Shown one piece after another: positions 51,941-61,463 of a stretch of DNA of 64,000 nt. The notes under the pieces are model-generated. The model made no database searches and was not told the DNA's origin. It saw only the letters and a list, made by a program, of their open reading frames with translations. Source of the DNA: Rhodobacter xanthinilyticus (lineage in GTDB: Bacteria > Pseudomonadota > Alphaproteobacteria > Rhodobacterales > Rhodobacteraceae); NCBI RefSeq assembly GCF_001856665.1, contig NZ_CP017781.1, positions 3,178,001-3,242,000 of the forward strand, in the 5' to 3' direction. How positions within the stretch are numbered: position 1 is the first letter of the stretch; the number at the start of each line of letters is the position of its first letter. The translations under genes and the position numbers were made by a program.

Positions 51941-54900
51941 CAGGCCGCCTCCCGCGCACCGATCCGCTCGATCGGGAACCGCGCAAAGAGCTTTCCGAGC
52001 ACCTCGATGCCGCTGGCGTCGACGGGCACGAAGAAGCGCAGCTTCCAGGCGATGATCTCGGTGAAGAGACCATAGGCGCGCAGCCGCTCGCGCATCGCCT
52101 CGGTGAAGCCCAAGAGCTCGATGCGCTGCACACCCATGACCCGCGCGCGACGGAGTTGCAGCCCCTCGGCGAGATCAAGGATGGTGCGCCCCTCCATCAG
52201 CGCGGCATGGGCGGCCTCGGGCGTCAGGCTCGCCACCGTCCCGGTGACAAAGGCCGTCGCGGCCCAAGCGGGCGACACGCGGCGGCCTATGATCCGTTCG
52301 CCATCGTCGGCCTGCAGGCGATAGACGCGGGTCGAGTCCGGTGGCAGGCGCTTCCAGATCGGCAAGAGAAGCCCCGTCACCATATGGAGCGTGCTTTCGG
52401 TGAACTCCGGCACGCCCGCGCATTCCGCATCCCAGGCCGCACCAAAGCGGGTCACGTCGGCCTCGACCCAATGGGTCTCGCCCATCAGGCGCAAGGGCAC
52501 CGCCTGCGCCTCCATGGGCCGGATCAGCCGCACCCGGCGCTCGATCTCGCCATCGTCGAGCATGATGCTGGTCGTCGGGATCTGCACCGCAGCCCGGCCC
52601 GAGCGTTCGTTGATGAGGAGCCTCGCCCGCGGATCGGAGAGTTCGGCCAGCGCCGCCTCGCGGGTGACAGGCTGGTTCCGCCTGCGTTCCGCAATGGTCA
52701 GAAGCCGGGTTTCGGCGCCGGTGCCGGGATGGGTGTGGATCACCTGGCGGTCGATGACCCGGAAGCTCTCGGCACGCAGGGTTTCGAGCCCCATGTCGTA
52801 GCTGCCCGAGGCCATGGCCCCCGCGATCCGCGCCTCAAGAAGCTGCTCGAAGGCGGCGAAAAGAGTGCCCTGCAACGCGATAGGCAGGGCCAGCAGACGG
52901 TTGAGGAAGGTGGCGATCGGCGGCAGATCGTCCTTGAGGCCTGTCGCATCCATCAGCTTCAGCCCGGTCGCGGCCTCAAAAGCCTCGAGCGTGCAGCCCT
53001 CCACCTTGCCCTTTACGATCAGCTGGTAGAGCTGGCGCAGCGCATCGCGGGCATAGGCCGATTCCAGATTGTCCTCGGGCCGGAACAGGCCCTGTCCGCC
53101 GGTCTGGCGCTGGCCGCGGGTGATCGCGCCCAGCGTGTCGAGGCGGCGGGCGATGGTCGAGAGGAAGCGTTTCTCGGCCTTCACATCACTCGCAATGGGC
53201 CGGAAGAGCGGCGGCTGCGCCTGATTGGTCCGGTTCGTGCGGCCAAGGCCCTGGATCGCCGCATCGGCCTTCCAGCCCGGCTCCAGCAGGTAATGGACCC
53301 GCAACCGCTGGTTCCTCGCGCCAAGATCGGCGTGGTAGCTCCGCCCCGTGCCGCCCGCATCGCTGAACACGAGGATCCGCTTGCGGTCCTCCATGAAGGC
53401 TGCGGTCTCGGCCAGGTTGGCCGAAGCGGCGCGGTTCTCGACGGCCAGGCGCGCATCCCGCCCCTCGCCCTTGCGGGTGATCCGCCGGGACCGTCCCGTC
53501 ACCTCGGCGACCTGATCCGTCCCGAAATGCTGGATGATCTGGTCGAGCGCGCCCGGCACCGCCGGGAGACCCGCAAGCTGTTCGATCAGGGCGTCGCGCC
53601 GGGCAACGGCTTCGCGGCATTCCACGGGCTGGCCATCGCGGAACACAGGGCGCGACGAGAGGTTGCCCTCCCCGTCGGTGAAGGGCTCATGCAGCTGAAC
53701 CGGGAAGGAATGCTGCAAGTAGGACAGGACATGCTCACGCGGCGACAAATCCGTATTCAGGTCATTCCACTCCTCGGTCGGGATCTCTGCCAAACGCCGT
53801 TCCATCAGCGCCTCGCCGGTGGAGACGATCTGCACGACGCTGGCATGGCCCGCCGCAAGGTCCCCTTCAATTGCCCGCAGAAGCGTCGGGGTCTTCATCG
53901 AGGTCAGGAGATGGCCGAAGAACCGCTGCTTGGTGCTTTCGAAGGCCGAGCGGGCGGCGGATTTCGCCTGCCGGTTCAGTGTTCCCTCGCGCCCGGTGAT
54001 GTTGGCCGCCTCCATCGCCGCATCGAGGTTGTTGTGAATGACGGCAAAAGCCCCGGCATAGGCATCGTAGATGCGGCGCTGCTCCGGGCTGAGCGGATGT
54101 TCCAGAAGGTCGTATTCCACGCCCTCGTAGGACAGGGACCGCGCGGTATAGAGGCCGAGCGCCCGCAGGTCGCGGGCCAGAACCTCCATGGCCGCCACGC
54201 CGCCCGCCTCGATGGCCGCGACGAATTCGGCGCGGGTGGCGAAGGGGAAATCCTCGCCACCCCAGAGCCCGAGGCGCTGCGCATAGGCGAGGTTGTGCAC
54301 AGCCGTCGCCCCGGTGGCCGAGACATAGACGATGCGCGCCTCGGGCAGCGCATGCTGCAGCCGAAGCCCCGCCCGGCCTTGCTGTGAGGCGGCGACATCG
54401 CCGCGTTCGCCCTTCCCGCCCCCGGCATTCTGCATGGCATGGCTCTCGTCGAAGATGATGACCCCGTCGAAGTCGCGGCCCAACCAATCGACGATCTGGC
54501 GCACCCGCGAAACCTTCTCACCCCGATCGTCGGAGCGCAGCGTGGCATAGGTGGTGAACAGGATGCCTTCGGCCAGCGTGATCGGCTTGCCCTGGGCAAA
54601 GCGCGCAAGTGGCGTGATCAGAAGCCGCTCCTGGCCGAGCGCTTGCCAGTCGCGCTGCGCATCCTCGATCAGCTTATCGGATTTGCTGATCCAGAGGGCC
54701 TTGCGCCGCCCGCGCAGCCAGTTGTCGAGGAGGATCCCGGCCGATTGCCGCCCCTTCCCTGCCCCGGTGCCGTCGCCCAACATGAAGCCGCGCCGGAACT
54801 GGACTGCTCCCTCGGCGGCATCCCGGGCAGCACTCACCGTGTCGAAGGTGGCATCGACCGTCCAAAACCCGGTCAGATGACCGGCATGGGCCTCGCCCGC

Positions 54901-56265
54901 ATAGATCACGGTCTCGAGCTGCGCCTCGGACAGGCGGGCGCGGATGTCGGAGGGCAACAGGGGCCGATAGGTCGGGCGCGGCGGGGCGACCGAGGCCATG
55001 GCGGCCGATTGCACCAGCCGGGTCGGATGCGGTTCCGCGCCGGGGATCCGGATCGCTTGCAGCGCATAGGGCTCGTAGATGGCATCGGACAGGCGTCCAC
55101 CTTCGGGCGGCGTCCATTCGATGGCGTCGTAGGCAAGCTCGACAGCTTCGGGGTCCCTGCCTTGCGTCGGCACGGGACGTGTCGGGCGGAGCGCCCGACC
55201 ACACGCCCCGCGGACTGGCGACGACAGGGAGCGGCCAACTGGAGCGGTCGCCTGCGGCAGGGACACCGGCAGACGTTCGGGCACTTGCGTCGCGATCCAT
55301 TGGAGAAGCGTTGCCACATCCGGCGCAGTGCCCGGCGAGGCCGGACAGGCGGCAGGGTTCTCGGCGGGCTGCTTGTCGATCACGGTCAGCCGTGTCTCGA
55401 TCGTCGTGCCATGCCGCGCATAGACCGACCCGTCGATCGCGGCGGAGAAGACCACCCGACCGCTCGCCTGCAGCCGGATGAAGGCCTCGCGCCAGTTCGG
55501 AGCCTCGGACCCGAAACCCGACCCGGTGATAGCGACCAGCCGCCCGCCGGGCGCAAGACGCGCCAGCGCCGAGGCGACGTGTCGGAAGGCGGCCTCCGTG
55601 TTGCGCCCGGCGACATGGGCCAAGGCCGAGAACGGCGGGTTCATCACGACGACGGAGGGCACAAGCCCCGCATCCAGATAGTCATCGATCTGTGCCGCAT
55701 CGACGCGCGAGAGGATCGCGGCCGGAAAGAGGGCGGAGAGGAGATCGGCGCGCGTCGCCGCGAGTTCGTTGAGGATCAGTCTACCGCCCAGTGTTTCGGC
55801 GAGTATGGCCATCAGGCCGGTTCCTGCCGAGGGTTCAAGCAAGACATCCGCCGGGGTGATGCGAGCCGCAGCCAGCGCCGCAAGGCCGAGCGGGATCGGT
55901 GTGCTGAACTGCTGAAAACTCTGGCTGTCCTCCGAGCGGCGGGTCTGGGTGGGCATCAGGGCCTTGATTTTCGTGAGCTGCGCCAGACGGGCCTCCATGC
56001 TGACGGCCTTGCGGAACAGCGCAGGGCCATACTTGCGCAGGAACAGGACCGTGGCGACCTCGCAGGCCTCATAGGCGGATTTCCAGTCCCAGACGCCGGA
56101 GGCGTCCGAGGCCCCGAAGGCGGTTTCCATGGCCGCGCGCAGGATCGCAGCGTCGATCCGTGTGCCCCGCTCGAGATGGGGAAGCAGAAGCCGGGCAGCG
56201 ACCAGGATGGCCGTAGCAGGCGAAATCGATGCGGCCGGACCGGCCGCGGGGGAAAGGCTGTTCAT
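51940..56265 (-). CDS. Strawberry notch-type helicase fused to a methyltransferase-like domain
   Basis: This 1,441-residue protein has an N-terminal Rossmann methyltransferase fold, with LEPSAGTGLMA (about residues 144-154) and the NPPF motif (209-212). An SNF2/DEAD-type motor follows: Walker A FMLGDGTGAGKGRQSA (about 494-509), VIIFDESHAMQNAGG (DESH 606-609), and the C-terminal helicase half GGTGRSYHADLGARNQRLRV with the arginine-finger motif AAIQGLGRTNRTNQAQPP. Strawberry-notch-type proteins are regular cargo of large alphaproteobacterial plasmids, and a protective or transfer role is proposed but untested. It is preceded by a terminator and a shared leader motif. Confidence 0.92.
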   Translation of the reverse strand: MNSLSPAAGPAASISPATAILVAARLLLPHLERGTRIDAAILRAAMETAFGASDASGVWDWKSAYEACEVATVLFLRKYGPALFRKAVSMEARLAQLTKIKALMPTQTRRSEDSQSFQQFSTPIPLGLAALAAARITPADVLLEPSAGTGLMAILAETLGGRLILNELAATRADLLSALFPAAILSRVDAAQIDDYLDAGLVPSVVVMNPPFSALAHVAGRNTEAAFRHVASALARLAPGGRLVAITGSGFGSEAPNWREAFIRLQASGRVVFSAAIDGSVYARHGTTIETRLTVIDKQPAENPAACPASPGTAPDVATLLQWIATQVPERLPVSLPQATAPVGRSLSSPVRGACGRALRPTRPVPTQGRDPEAVELAYDAIEWTPPEGGRLSDAIYEPYALQAIRIPGAEPHPTRLVQSAAMASVAPPRPTYRPLLPSDIRARLSEAQLETVIYAGEAHAGHLTGFWTVDATFDTVSAARDAAEGAVQFRRGFMLGDGTGAGKGRQSAGILLDNWLRGRRKALWISKSDKLIEDAQRDWQALGQERLLITPLARFAQGKPITLAEGILFTTYATLRSDDRGEKVSRVRQIVDWLGRDFDGVIIFDESHAMQNAGGGKGERGDVAASQQGRAGLRLQHALPEARIVYVSATGATAVHNLAYAQRLGLWGGEDFPFATRAEFVAAIEAGGVAAMEVLARDLRALGLYTARSLSYEGVEYDLLEHPLSPEQRRIYDAYAGAFAVIHNNLDAAMEAANITGREGTLNRQAKSAARSAFESTKQRFFGHLLTSMKTPTLLRAIEGDLAAGHASVVQIVSTGEALMERRLAEIPTEEWNDLNTDLSPREHVLSYLQHSFPVQLHEPFTDGEGNLSSRPVFRDGQPVECREAVARRDALIEQLAGLPAVPGALDQIIQHFGTDQVAEVTGRSRRITRKGEGRDARLAVENRAASANLAETAAFMEDRKRILVFSDAGGTGRSYHADLGARNQRLRVHYLLEPGWKADAAIQGLGRTNRTNQAQPPLFRPIASDVKAEKRFLSTIARRLDTLGAITRGQRQTGGQGLFRPEDNLESAYARDALRQLYQLIVKGKVEGCTLEAFEAATGLKLMDATGLKDDLPPIATFLNRLLALPIALQGTLFAAFEQLLEARIAGAMASGSYDMGLETLRAESFRVIDRQVIHTHPGTGAETRLLTIAERRRNQPVTREAALAELSDPRARLLINERSGRAAVQIPTTSIMLDDGEIERRVRLIRPMEAQAVPLRLMGETHWVEADVTRFGAAWDAECAGVPEFTESTLHMVTGLLLPIWKRLPPDSTRVYRLQADDGERIIGRRVSPAWAATAFVTGTVASLTPEAAHAALMEGRTILDLAEGLQLRRARVMGVQRIELLGFTEAMRERLRAYGLFTEIIAWKLRFFVPVDASGIEVLGKLFARFPIERIGAREAA

Positions 56266-56347
56266 GTCGGATGACCTCGGGAGAGCGGGACGGGCAAGGT
56301 TCCGGACGGCGCTCTCTCCCCCGCCCGGATCCGCCCTGTCGCGGCCC

Positions 56348-56360
56348 CCTCTCCCTCTCG
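56348..56360 (-). promoter_or_regulatory. Shared leader motif CCTCTCCCTCTCG upstream of the helicase gene
   Basis: CCTCTCCCTCTCG (+ strand) lies 83 bp upstream of the gene start. The same 13-mer is 74 bp upstream of parB (61464-61476), and a variant is 71 bp upstream of the gene at 58082. Additional similar blocks (GACGGGC, CTCTCTCC) lie between motif and start in all three. It is probably a common promoter or operator. Confidence 0.5.
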
Positions 56361-56378
56361 CACGCGCCGCAAAAGAAG

Positions 56379-56407
56379 AAGCGCCCCGACCTCGCGGTGG
56401 GGCGCTT
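56379..56407. terminator. Terminator after the 56413-57066 gene
   Basis: A 9-bp perfect stem (AAGCGCCCC / GGGGCGCTT) begins a few bases beyond the stop of the leftward gene and is followed, leftward, by CTTCTTTT. This is a good intrinsic terminator and separates the small-gene block from the helicase transcript. Confidence 0.75.
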
Positions 56408-56412
56408 TCGGG

Positions 56413-57066
56413 TCAACCGAAGCGGCGACCGGCTTCGGTGAAGGTATAGTCATTGGCGCGCAGGCTCTCGTCGACCGCCTCGTCCGAGGTCAGATACTCG
56501 TATTCCCGCTCGAGCTGCCGGTAGAGCCAGCGGGCGAGGTCCCGCAGCGCCTCGGTGACGATGTCCCCGGCATCGGGCGTCATGTCCTGTTCGGTCGGGC
56601 TGTCGCGTTCGACACTGATGCGCATGCTGTATTCGTGGGAGTAATGCCCGTGATGGGTGATCTCGGCGCGCAGCTGGAAGAAGTTGCGCCGCTGGATCGC
56701 CTGCAGCCGGTCCGCGATGCCGTGCAGCACGGCGTCCTGAGGGGCATGGGCTCGCAGACGGGCCGCTGCCCCACTGGCGTATCGCCAGACCCCTTCGTAG
56801 CAGGCGCCGTCGCCTTGCGACCAGAAGCCCCGGAACCAGATGCAGGGGTCCTGCCGCGGGCCGCCCCCCATCAGACGGACGGTCCGGGTGCGGAAGCGGA
56901 TGCCGAGGATTTCGGCGATACTCTGGAAATCCTCGTAGACGGCATCGTACCAGTCGTAATCGAAGCCGCCCTCGCGATACCAGGCGCGGGCCTTTTCCTT
57001 CGCCGCCTCGGACAGCTCATCGAGGCGATAGACCGTGGTTTCGATCACTTCAGGCATGGCCGGCAC
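56413..57066 (-). CDS. Conserved plasmid protein of unknown function (217 residues)
   Basis: The start reads MPAMPEVIETTVYRLDELSE, then EKARAWYREGGFDYDWYDAV and an aromatic-rich stretch WFRGFWSQGDGACYEGVWRY. Relatives are widely annotated as antitoxin of a toxin-antitoxin stability system, but I see no antitoxin motif and no partner toxin, so I treat that name as unsupported. The beginning overlaps the upstream 138-residue gene by 17 nt. Confidence 0.7.
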   Translation of the reverse strand: MPAMPEVIETTVYRLDELSEAAKEKARAWYREGGFDYDWYDAVYEDFQSIAEILGIRFRTRTVRLMGGGPRQDPCIWFRGFWSQGDGACYEGVWRYASGAAARLRAHAPQDAVLHGIADRLQAIQRRNFFQLRAEITHHGHYSHEYSMRISVERDSPTEQDMTPDAGDIVTEALRDLARWLYRQLEREYEYLTSDEAVDESLRANDYTFTEAGRRFG

Positions 57067-57466
57067 CTCCCGTCAGCAGGGCCGACAGCCAGCCATCGGT
57101 GGAGATCCAGTCGACAGTCTCGCCGGTCGCGAGGTCGATGACATGCGCCCCGCCGCCGAACCCGTCGACCCGGGGCCTCGAGCAGGTTGTCGCATATTGC
57201 AGACCCCATCGGCCGATCAGACCGAAGGTCGCGGCGCAGCGTTTCACGAAGGCGATGACCTGCGCGGGATCGCCGGTGCCCTCGTCACGCATCCAGAGCA
57301 TCGTGCCGCCGTGCTCGGGCTGGATCGACAGCGCGAACCCGTCCGAGGGGGGATCCTCCGCCGCGTTTTCTTGCGACAAGGCCGTGTAGAGATCGAGTGC
57401 GCGGGCGGCATTCTCGGGAGTACCCACGTCAAGCAAGCAGGAAAAGTGGATGAAGTAGTCAGCCAT
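57050..57466 (-). CDS. Conserved plasmid protein of unknown function (138 residues)
   Basis: It starts MADYFIHFSCLLDVGTPENA and includes GFALSIQPEHGGTMLWMRDE and WGLQYATTCSRPRVDGFGGG. The pattern resembles small acidic proteins encoded next to plasmid replication genes, but I do not recognise a named family. It is in the same transcript as the downstream 217-residue gene. Confidence 0.65.
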   Translation of the reverse strand: MADYFIHFSCLLDVGTPENAARALDLYTALSQENAAEDPPSDGFALSIQPEHGGTMLWMRDEGTGDPAQVIAFVKRCAATFGLIGRWGLQYATTCSRPRVDGFGGGAHVIDLATGETVDWISTDGWLSALLTGGAGHA

Positions 57467-57533
57467 GACAGCCTCCGGATGGAAGAAGGCCCGGGGGAGT
57501 GACCGGGCCAGTGCTGGGGAAAGGAGAAGACCG

Positions 57534-58082
57534 TCAGGCGGCCTGCGGCAGGCTGAGCAGCGCCGCCGCGGTGGCCCGCCAGAAGGGATCGACCAGCCGC
57601 GCCTCGAGAAGGCTGGCCCGGGACCGGATGGTGCTGGCGGTTTCGCGATCTCCGCGCCCCTCGGCGGCGAAGGCCTGGCCGCGCAGGCGGCTCGCCTCGG
57701 TCACGATCCGGCGCGCCTCGGCGTCCGAGGCGACGGGCGGCTGCCAGAGGATGACATCGGCGCGGATCGCTCCGGCGAGGACGAGGCCATGCGCGCGATC
57801 CTCGATGACCGCGAGACGCGGCTGAAACTCGGAAAGAGCGACCGCACCCGGATAATCGCCCTTGGACACGATCAGGGCAGCAAGGCGCATGGCCTCTTCG
57901 GCACAGGTGACCTCCTTGAGGGCAAGACACTGCTCCTGGGTCGCCTCGGCCTCGTCAGGGCTGATGCGGCCGAGGCAGGAGACGCGCAGCGGCAACCTCC
58001 GCGCGCCCTGCAGCGCGGGAAGGAGGTCATGGGCCAGGATCTGGCCGATGGGGCGGAAACCGCCCTGTCGGGAAAGGATCAT
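57534..58082 (-). CDS. Hypothetical protein of the plasmid maintenance block (182 residues)
   Basis: The start MILSRQGGFRPIGQILAHDL is the first ATG with a conserved-looking beginning. It is Ala/Arg-rich and helical (EARRIVTEASRLRGQAFAAE). Unknown function. Its leader shares the GACGGGC...CCTCTTCCTCTCTG pattern with parB and the helicase gene, so it is probably co-regulated with them. Confidence 0.65.
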   Translation of the reverse strand: MILSRQGGFRPIGQILAHDLLPALQGARRLPLRVSCLGRISPDEAEATQEQCLALKEVTCAEEAMRLAALIVSKGDYPGAVALSEFQPRLAVIEDRAHGLVLAGAIRADVILWQPPVASDAEARRIVTEASRLRGQAFAAEGRGDRETASTIRSRASLLEARLVDPFWRATAAALLSLPQAA

Positions 58083-58152
58083 CGGGATCACTCCGCGACG
58101 GGCGGCGGAGGCCTCTCCTCCACCTCGCACCCGTCACGGCCCAAAGGCCCGC

Positions 58153-58166
58153 CCTCTTCCTCTCTG
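58153..58166 (-). promoter_or_regulatory. Variant of the shared leader motif (CCTCTTCCTCTCTG)
   Basis: It is 71 bp upstream of the gene start at 58082. GACGGGC lies 15 bp from the start here, exactly as in parB. One C is replaced by T and the tail differs, but order and spacing of all blocks agree with the parB leader. Confidence 0.45.
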
Positions 58167-58223
58167 CCGGGGGCTGCGGCGCCGGCCTCACGCGTGCCGA
58201 CGCGCTGCCATGGCAGCGGAAAA

Positions 58224-58250
58224 ACCCGGAACCCGCATGCGGGTCCGGGT
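58224..58250. terminator. Terminator after the 58276-58440 gene
   Basis: ACCCGGAACCCGC pairs with GCGGGTCCGGGT (one bulged A, 2-nt loop), and leftward the stem is followed by TTTTCCGC. It lies 26 bp after the stop of the small membrane gene. Confidence 0.7.
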
Positions 58251-58275
58251 CGGGGGAGTGAGGCGCGGCCGCGCC

Positions 58276-58440
58276 TCAGGCCCAGGGATCAAGCTCCAGT
58301 TTCACCATGCTCTCCTCGCCGTCGAATTCATCGGCGGGCATGGCGCCATGGGTGCCGTCACCGGCCTCGAACACGACAATCGACACGAGCAATGTGGCGG
58401 CGAGGCTGGCGGCGAAGGCGATGGCATCTGCGTAGGACAT
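58276..58440 (-). CDS. Small 54-residue single-span membrane protein
   Basis: It starts MSYADAIAFAASLAATLLVS with one hydrophobic helix (AIAFAASLAATLLVSIVVFE) and an acidic tail (ADEFDGEESMVKLELDPWA). It is short but followed by its own terminator. No family was recognised. Confidence 0.55.
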   Translation of the reverse strand: MSYADAIAFAASLAATLLVSIVVFEAGDGTHGAMPADEFDGEESMVKLELDPWA

Positions 58441-58854
58441 GGGTTCCGGCTCGTGTCTTGGAGGCGGGGGACCATCCCCCGCGCGACAGGCGCCCGACGT
58501 GTCTGACCGGATCTGCACTCACCCTCGCGCGTTCACATCCCTGAACGCCGAGGGCGGCACGCGCGCGTAAGCCGACCCCTCTGGGGTTGAATGCCCAAGA
58601 GACGGATCAGACCAAGGTCAGCGCATGGAAGCGGGGATGGTCTCTGCCACGGACCCGCAGCCGGATACCCGTCGCAGATGCCCTGCCGAGCCAGCCTTGA
58701 CGCCCAGCAAGACGATTCAAGCAGAACCGTGGGCCGGTGATTTCGGACCCGATCCCGACGCCAGAATGCGGGTCGAGAGGCAGGGTGAAACTGAGGCTTG
58801 ATCAGCGCCCTGCAATTCAGCCACGCCTTAGTTCGGCCGACGGCGTCAGCAGGC
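58441..58854. other. About 410 bp with no supportable gene
   Basis: GC-rich spacer between the small membrane gene and the 101-residue gene. Open frames are present on both strands, but none with conserved motifs or clear starts. Confidence 0.4.
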
Positions 58855-59160
58855 TCAGTCCCAGAGCCCCTCCGCGACCTCGCGCGCGACCATGGCACGC
58901 GCCTTCAGCATGACCTCGTCGCCGGACAGGTCTGCATGACCAAAGAACCGAGCCCTTGCGCCATGGTGCAGCCAGTCGGCGTAACGGCAATACTCGCGCG
59001 CCTCCAGACGGAAGGCGCGCAGGTCTTCGGCCCAGTGCGGCTTCGGTTCCACGACGACGGTGATCCCGTCGCATGTCTCTTCCCAAGGCAGCGATCGCTC
59101 GGCCATCGGGTTGGTGCGATCCTCGCGGAAGATCTTGTCGATATCGATGAGAGGGGGCAC
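58855..59160 (-). CDS. Hypothetical protein downstream of parB (101 residues)
   Basis: The GTG start at 59160 is preceded by GGAG at 9 nt. The protein reads VPPLIDIDKIFREDRTNPMA to a C-terminal HHGARARFFGHADLSGDEVM and AREVAEGLWD. No known family was recognised. It is probably part of the parB-proximal maintenance set; a hairpin separates it from parB. Confidence 0.6.
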   Translation of the reverse strand: MPPLIDIDKIFREDRTNPMAERSLPWEETCDGITVVVEPKPHWAEDLRAFRLEAREYCRYADWLHHGARARFFGHADLSGDEVMLKARAMVAREVAEGLWD

Positions 59161-59180
59161 GGGGTCTCCAAAAGCGGAAA

Positions 59181-59201
59181 GGCCCGGCACATGGCCGGGC
59201 C
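59181..59201. terminator. Hairpin between parB and the downstream small gene
   Basis: GGCCCGGC and GCCGGGCC form an 8-bp stem with a 5-nt loop, followed leftward by TTTCCGCTTTT. It can terminate or attenuate the parB transcript. It lies 51 bp downstream of the parB stop. Confidence 0.6.
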
Positions 59202-59251
59202 CGGAAATGATGATCGGGCAAGATGGGGCGACCTTCGCCGCCCCAGGGTGA

Positions 59252-61390
59252 TCACTCGGCAGCAACGGGGGGCTGCGTCTCATCCTCATCTTCGGCCGGT
59301 GCATCGTCCTCACCCGCGAGAAAGTCGGGCAGGTCTTCGCCCTCGGACCCAGACGCTGTGTCGACATCGGCGCCCGCATCCGGAAGCGTCTGGCGAAGCG
59401 GCTCCGGCAACCAGCCGGTATCCGCCAGCAGGCGCTCGGCCTCCTTGGCCATCTCGCCCTTCTTCAGGTGCGCGATCAGATCGGCCGAGCGGTCGCCCGC
59501 ACCTTCCCGCACCGCCTCGATGATGCGCGGCTTGCTTACCCGGCCGAGGTAGTTCCCGGCCGTCGGCCGCCAGCCCGCCGCGACCATGTCGAGGCCCGTC
59601 GCCTGCGCCAGACGATCAGCCTGCGCAAAGCGCTGCGCCAGCCCGTGCTGGCTCACCCCCATGCCGCCATAGGGGTTCGGTTTCTCGTAGAGCGCGTTGA
59701 CCCCGAAGCTCACGCAATGCGCCAGAAGCTCCAAACGCGATGCGTCGTCGAGGGCGTTGAGCCAGTCCCACAGCGCCGCATCGTCGGCCGGCACGTGCTC
59801 GCCCCAGCGCTCATGCCGCTCGGCGATCGCAAGCGCCGAGGCGCTGTCGCGCAGATCCTCGGCCTGCGCCGGGAAATGCACCTCGCGGACCTGCGCCTCG
59901 AGGCAGCCCCTTCCCGACTGCCGAAGGAAGCTGTCCGAGACCAGCCGATGCAGAAGCGCGGTCAGGGCGACATGCGGGGATTTCGCCACGGCATCCCGCA
60001 AGGCGAGGGTGCGATGGGCGGTCAGTTCGGTAACAAGCCGATCCGGCAAGGGCCGGATCGCGTCCGCCCCATCCTCTTCGTCGTCGCCCTCCACGGCCGC
60101 GCCGCCGATGGTGATGACAGCCCGCGTCGGCTGGCTTGGTTCAGCCCCTGCGGGCAAATACCCCTCTGCCCCATCGGCCTCCTCACCCTCGGGTTCCGCG
60201 ACCGTCTCGTCCTCGGGCCGGACATACCCTCGCTCGACGCGCAGCCGACCGTCGGAGTCGATGCTGACAAAGGCACCCGCCTTTGCCATCTGACCGGGGG
60301 CATAAACCATCGGGCGGCTGTCGAAGGCCTCGAGCGCCGCCTCGATTTCGCCGAGCCGCTGGTCGATGTCATCGGGCAGCTCCTCCGCCTCGGCATACTC
60401 GGCTTCCAGCCGGTCGTATTCGTCGCGCAGCGCCTCGCGCGTCGCGCGCTCATCATCTGTCAGGTCGACCGTCGTTCCCGCCAGTTGCCGCAGCCCCTGC
60501 AGATGGCCGTAGGGGAAGTTCACGGCGACCTCGATCCACTTCCAGCCCTCGGCGGCAATGGTCTCGGCCTCGGCCTTCAGCTTCTCGCCGACGAGACGGT
60601 CGAGCAGGACCGAGTCCTGCAGCCAACCGCCGTCGTCCTGCTGGAACAGATCGCGCAGGACAGAGCCGCCCGCCGCTTCGTACGCGTCGATGCCGACGAA
60701 CAGGGCCCGCTTGTCCGAGGCGCGCACCGTGGTTTCGGTCAGAAGGCGGCGGATGTGATAGGGCTCCTTCTGCCAGCCGTTCCGGATCGCCTCCCAGACT
60801 TGCTCCTGCCGGGCGTGATCCTCCGAGACCGTGAAGGCCATTAGTTGCTCGAGCGTCATGCCGTCATCGGCATAGACATCGAGCAGCGCGGGCGAGACCG
60901 ACGCGAGGCGCAGGCGCTGCTTCACCACCTTGGCATCCACGAAGAAGGCCGCGGCGATCGCGTCCTCGGTCATGCCCTTGTCGCGCATGGCCTGGAAGGC
61001 GCGGAACTGATCGAGCGGATGCAGCGGTGCACGCTCGATGTTCTCGGCCAGCGACAGCTCGTCGATCAGGATGCCGGTCTGCGCCTCGGACAGGACGCAG
61101 GGCACGGGCGCGGTCTTGGCGAGGCGCTTTTGCCTGACCAGAAGCTCCAGCGCCCGGAAGCGGCGCCCGCCTGCAGGCACCTCGAAGAGGCCGGTTTCCT
61201 GACCATCGGCGTCAAGGACGGGCCGGACATGCAGGGACTGGATCAGCCCGCGCCGGGCGATCGACTCGGCCAGTTCCTCGACCGAGACCCCGGCCTTGAC
61301 GCGCCGGACGTTCGCCTGGCTCAGCACCAGCTTGTTGAAAGGAATGTCGCGCGAGGACGACAGCGTGATCTTGTGAATGGCAGAGGCCAT
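59252..61390 (-). CDS. parB: ParB/RepB/Spo0J-family protein (large plasmid type)
   Basis: This 712-residue protein has an N-terminal ParB/sulfiredoxin domain (SVEELAESIARRGLIQSLHV, VPAGGRRFRALELLV, LSLAENIERAPLHPLDQFRA) followed by the helix-turn-helix KGMTEDAIAAAFFVDAKVVK. The long C-terminal half is variable and acidic. Short ParBs are about 300 residues; this long form is the kind found on broad-host-range alphaproteobacterial elements. It should bind centromere sites and partition or regulate, yet no ParA gene is visible in the window. Confidence 0.9.
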   Translation of the reverse strand: MASAIHKITLSSSRDIPFNKLVLSQANVRRVKAGVSVEELAESIARRGLIQSLHVRPVLDADGQETGLFEVPAGGRRFRALELLVRQKRLAKTAPVPCVLSEAQTGILIDELSLAENIERAPLHPLDQFRAFQAMRDKGMTEDAIAAAFFVDAKVVKQRLRLASVSPALLDVYADDGMTLEQLMAFTVSEDHARQEQVWEAIRNGWQKEPYHIRRLLTETTVRASDKRALFVGIDAYEAAGGSVLRDLFQQDDGGWLQDSVLLDRLVGEKLKAEAETIAAEGWKWIEVAVNFPYGHLQGLRQLAGTTVDLTDDERATREALRDEYDRLEAEYAEAEELPDDIDQRLGEIEAALEAFDSRPMVYAPGQMAKAGAFVSIDSDGRLRVERGYVRPEDETVAEPEGEEADGAEGYLPAGAEPSQPTRAVITIGGAAVEGDDEEDGADAIRPLPDRLVTELTAHRTLALRDAVAKSPHVALTALLHRLVSDSFLRQSGRGCLEAQVREVHFPAQAEDLRDSASALAIAERHERWGEHVPADDAALWDWLNALDDASRLELLAHCVSFGVNALYEKPNPYGGMGVSQHGLAQRFAQADRLAQATGLDMVAAGWRPTAGNYLGRVSKPRIIEAVREGAGDRSADLIAHLKKGEMAKEAERLLADTGWLPEPLRQTLPDAGADVDTASGSEGEDLPDFLAGEDDAPAEDEDETQPPVAAE

Positions 61391-61463
61391 GGTCTCAACT
61401 CCATGACGGGCGCCGGGGAGCCTCTCTCTCCGGCCTCCAACCCGTCAGGAGACCCGCCCCCCA

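Noticed and set aside
52156..56274. Long rightward frames antisense to the helicase gene (743 and 611 residues)
   Set aside because: They are antisense shadows of the strawberry notch-type gene, whose methyltransferase and helicase motifs are unambiguous.
56413..57066. Antitoxin of a toxin-antitoxin pair
   Set aside because: The name is common in databases for relatives, but no DNA-binding motif and no toxin gene is visible here, so a TA assignment is not supported.
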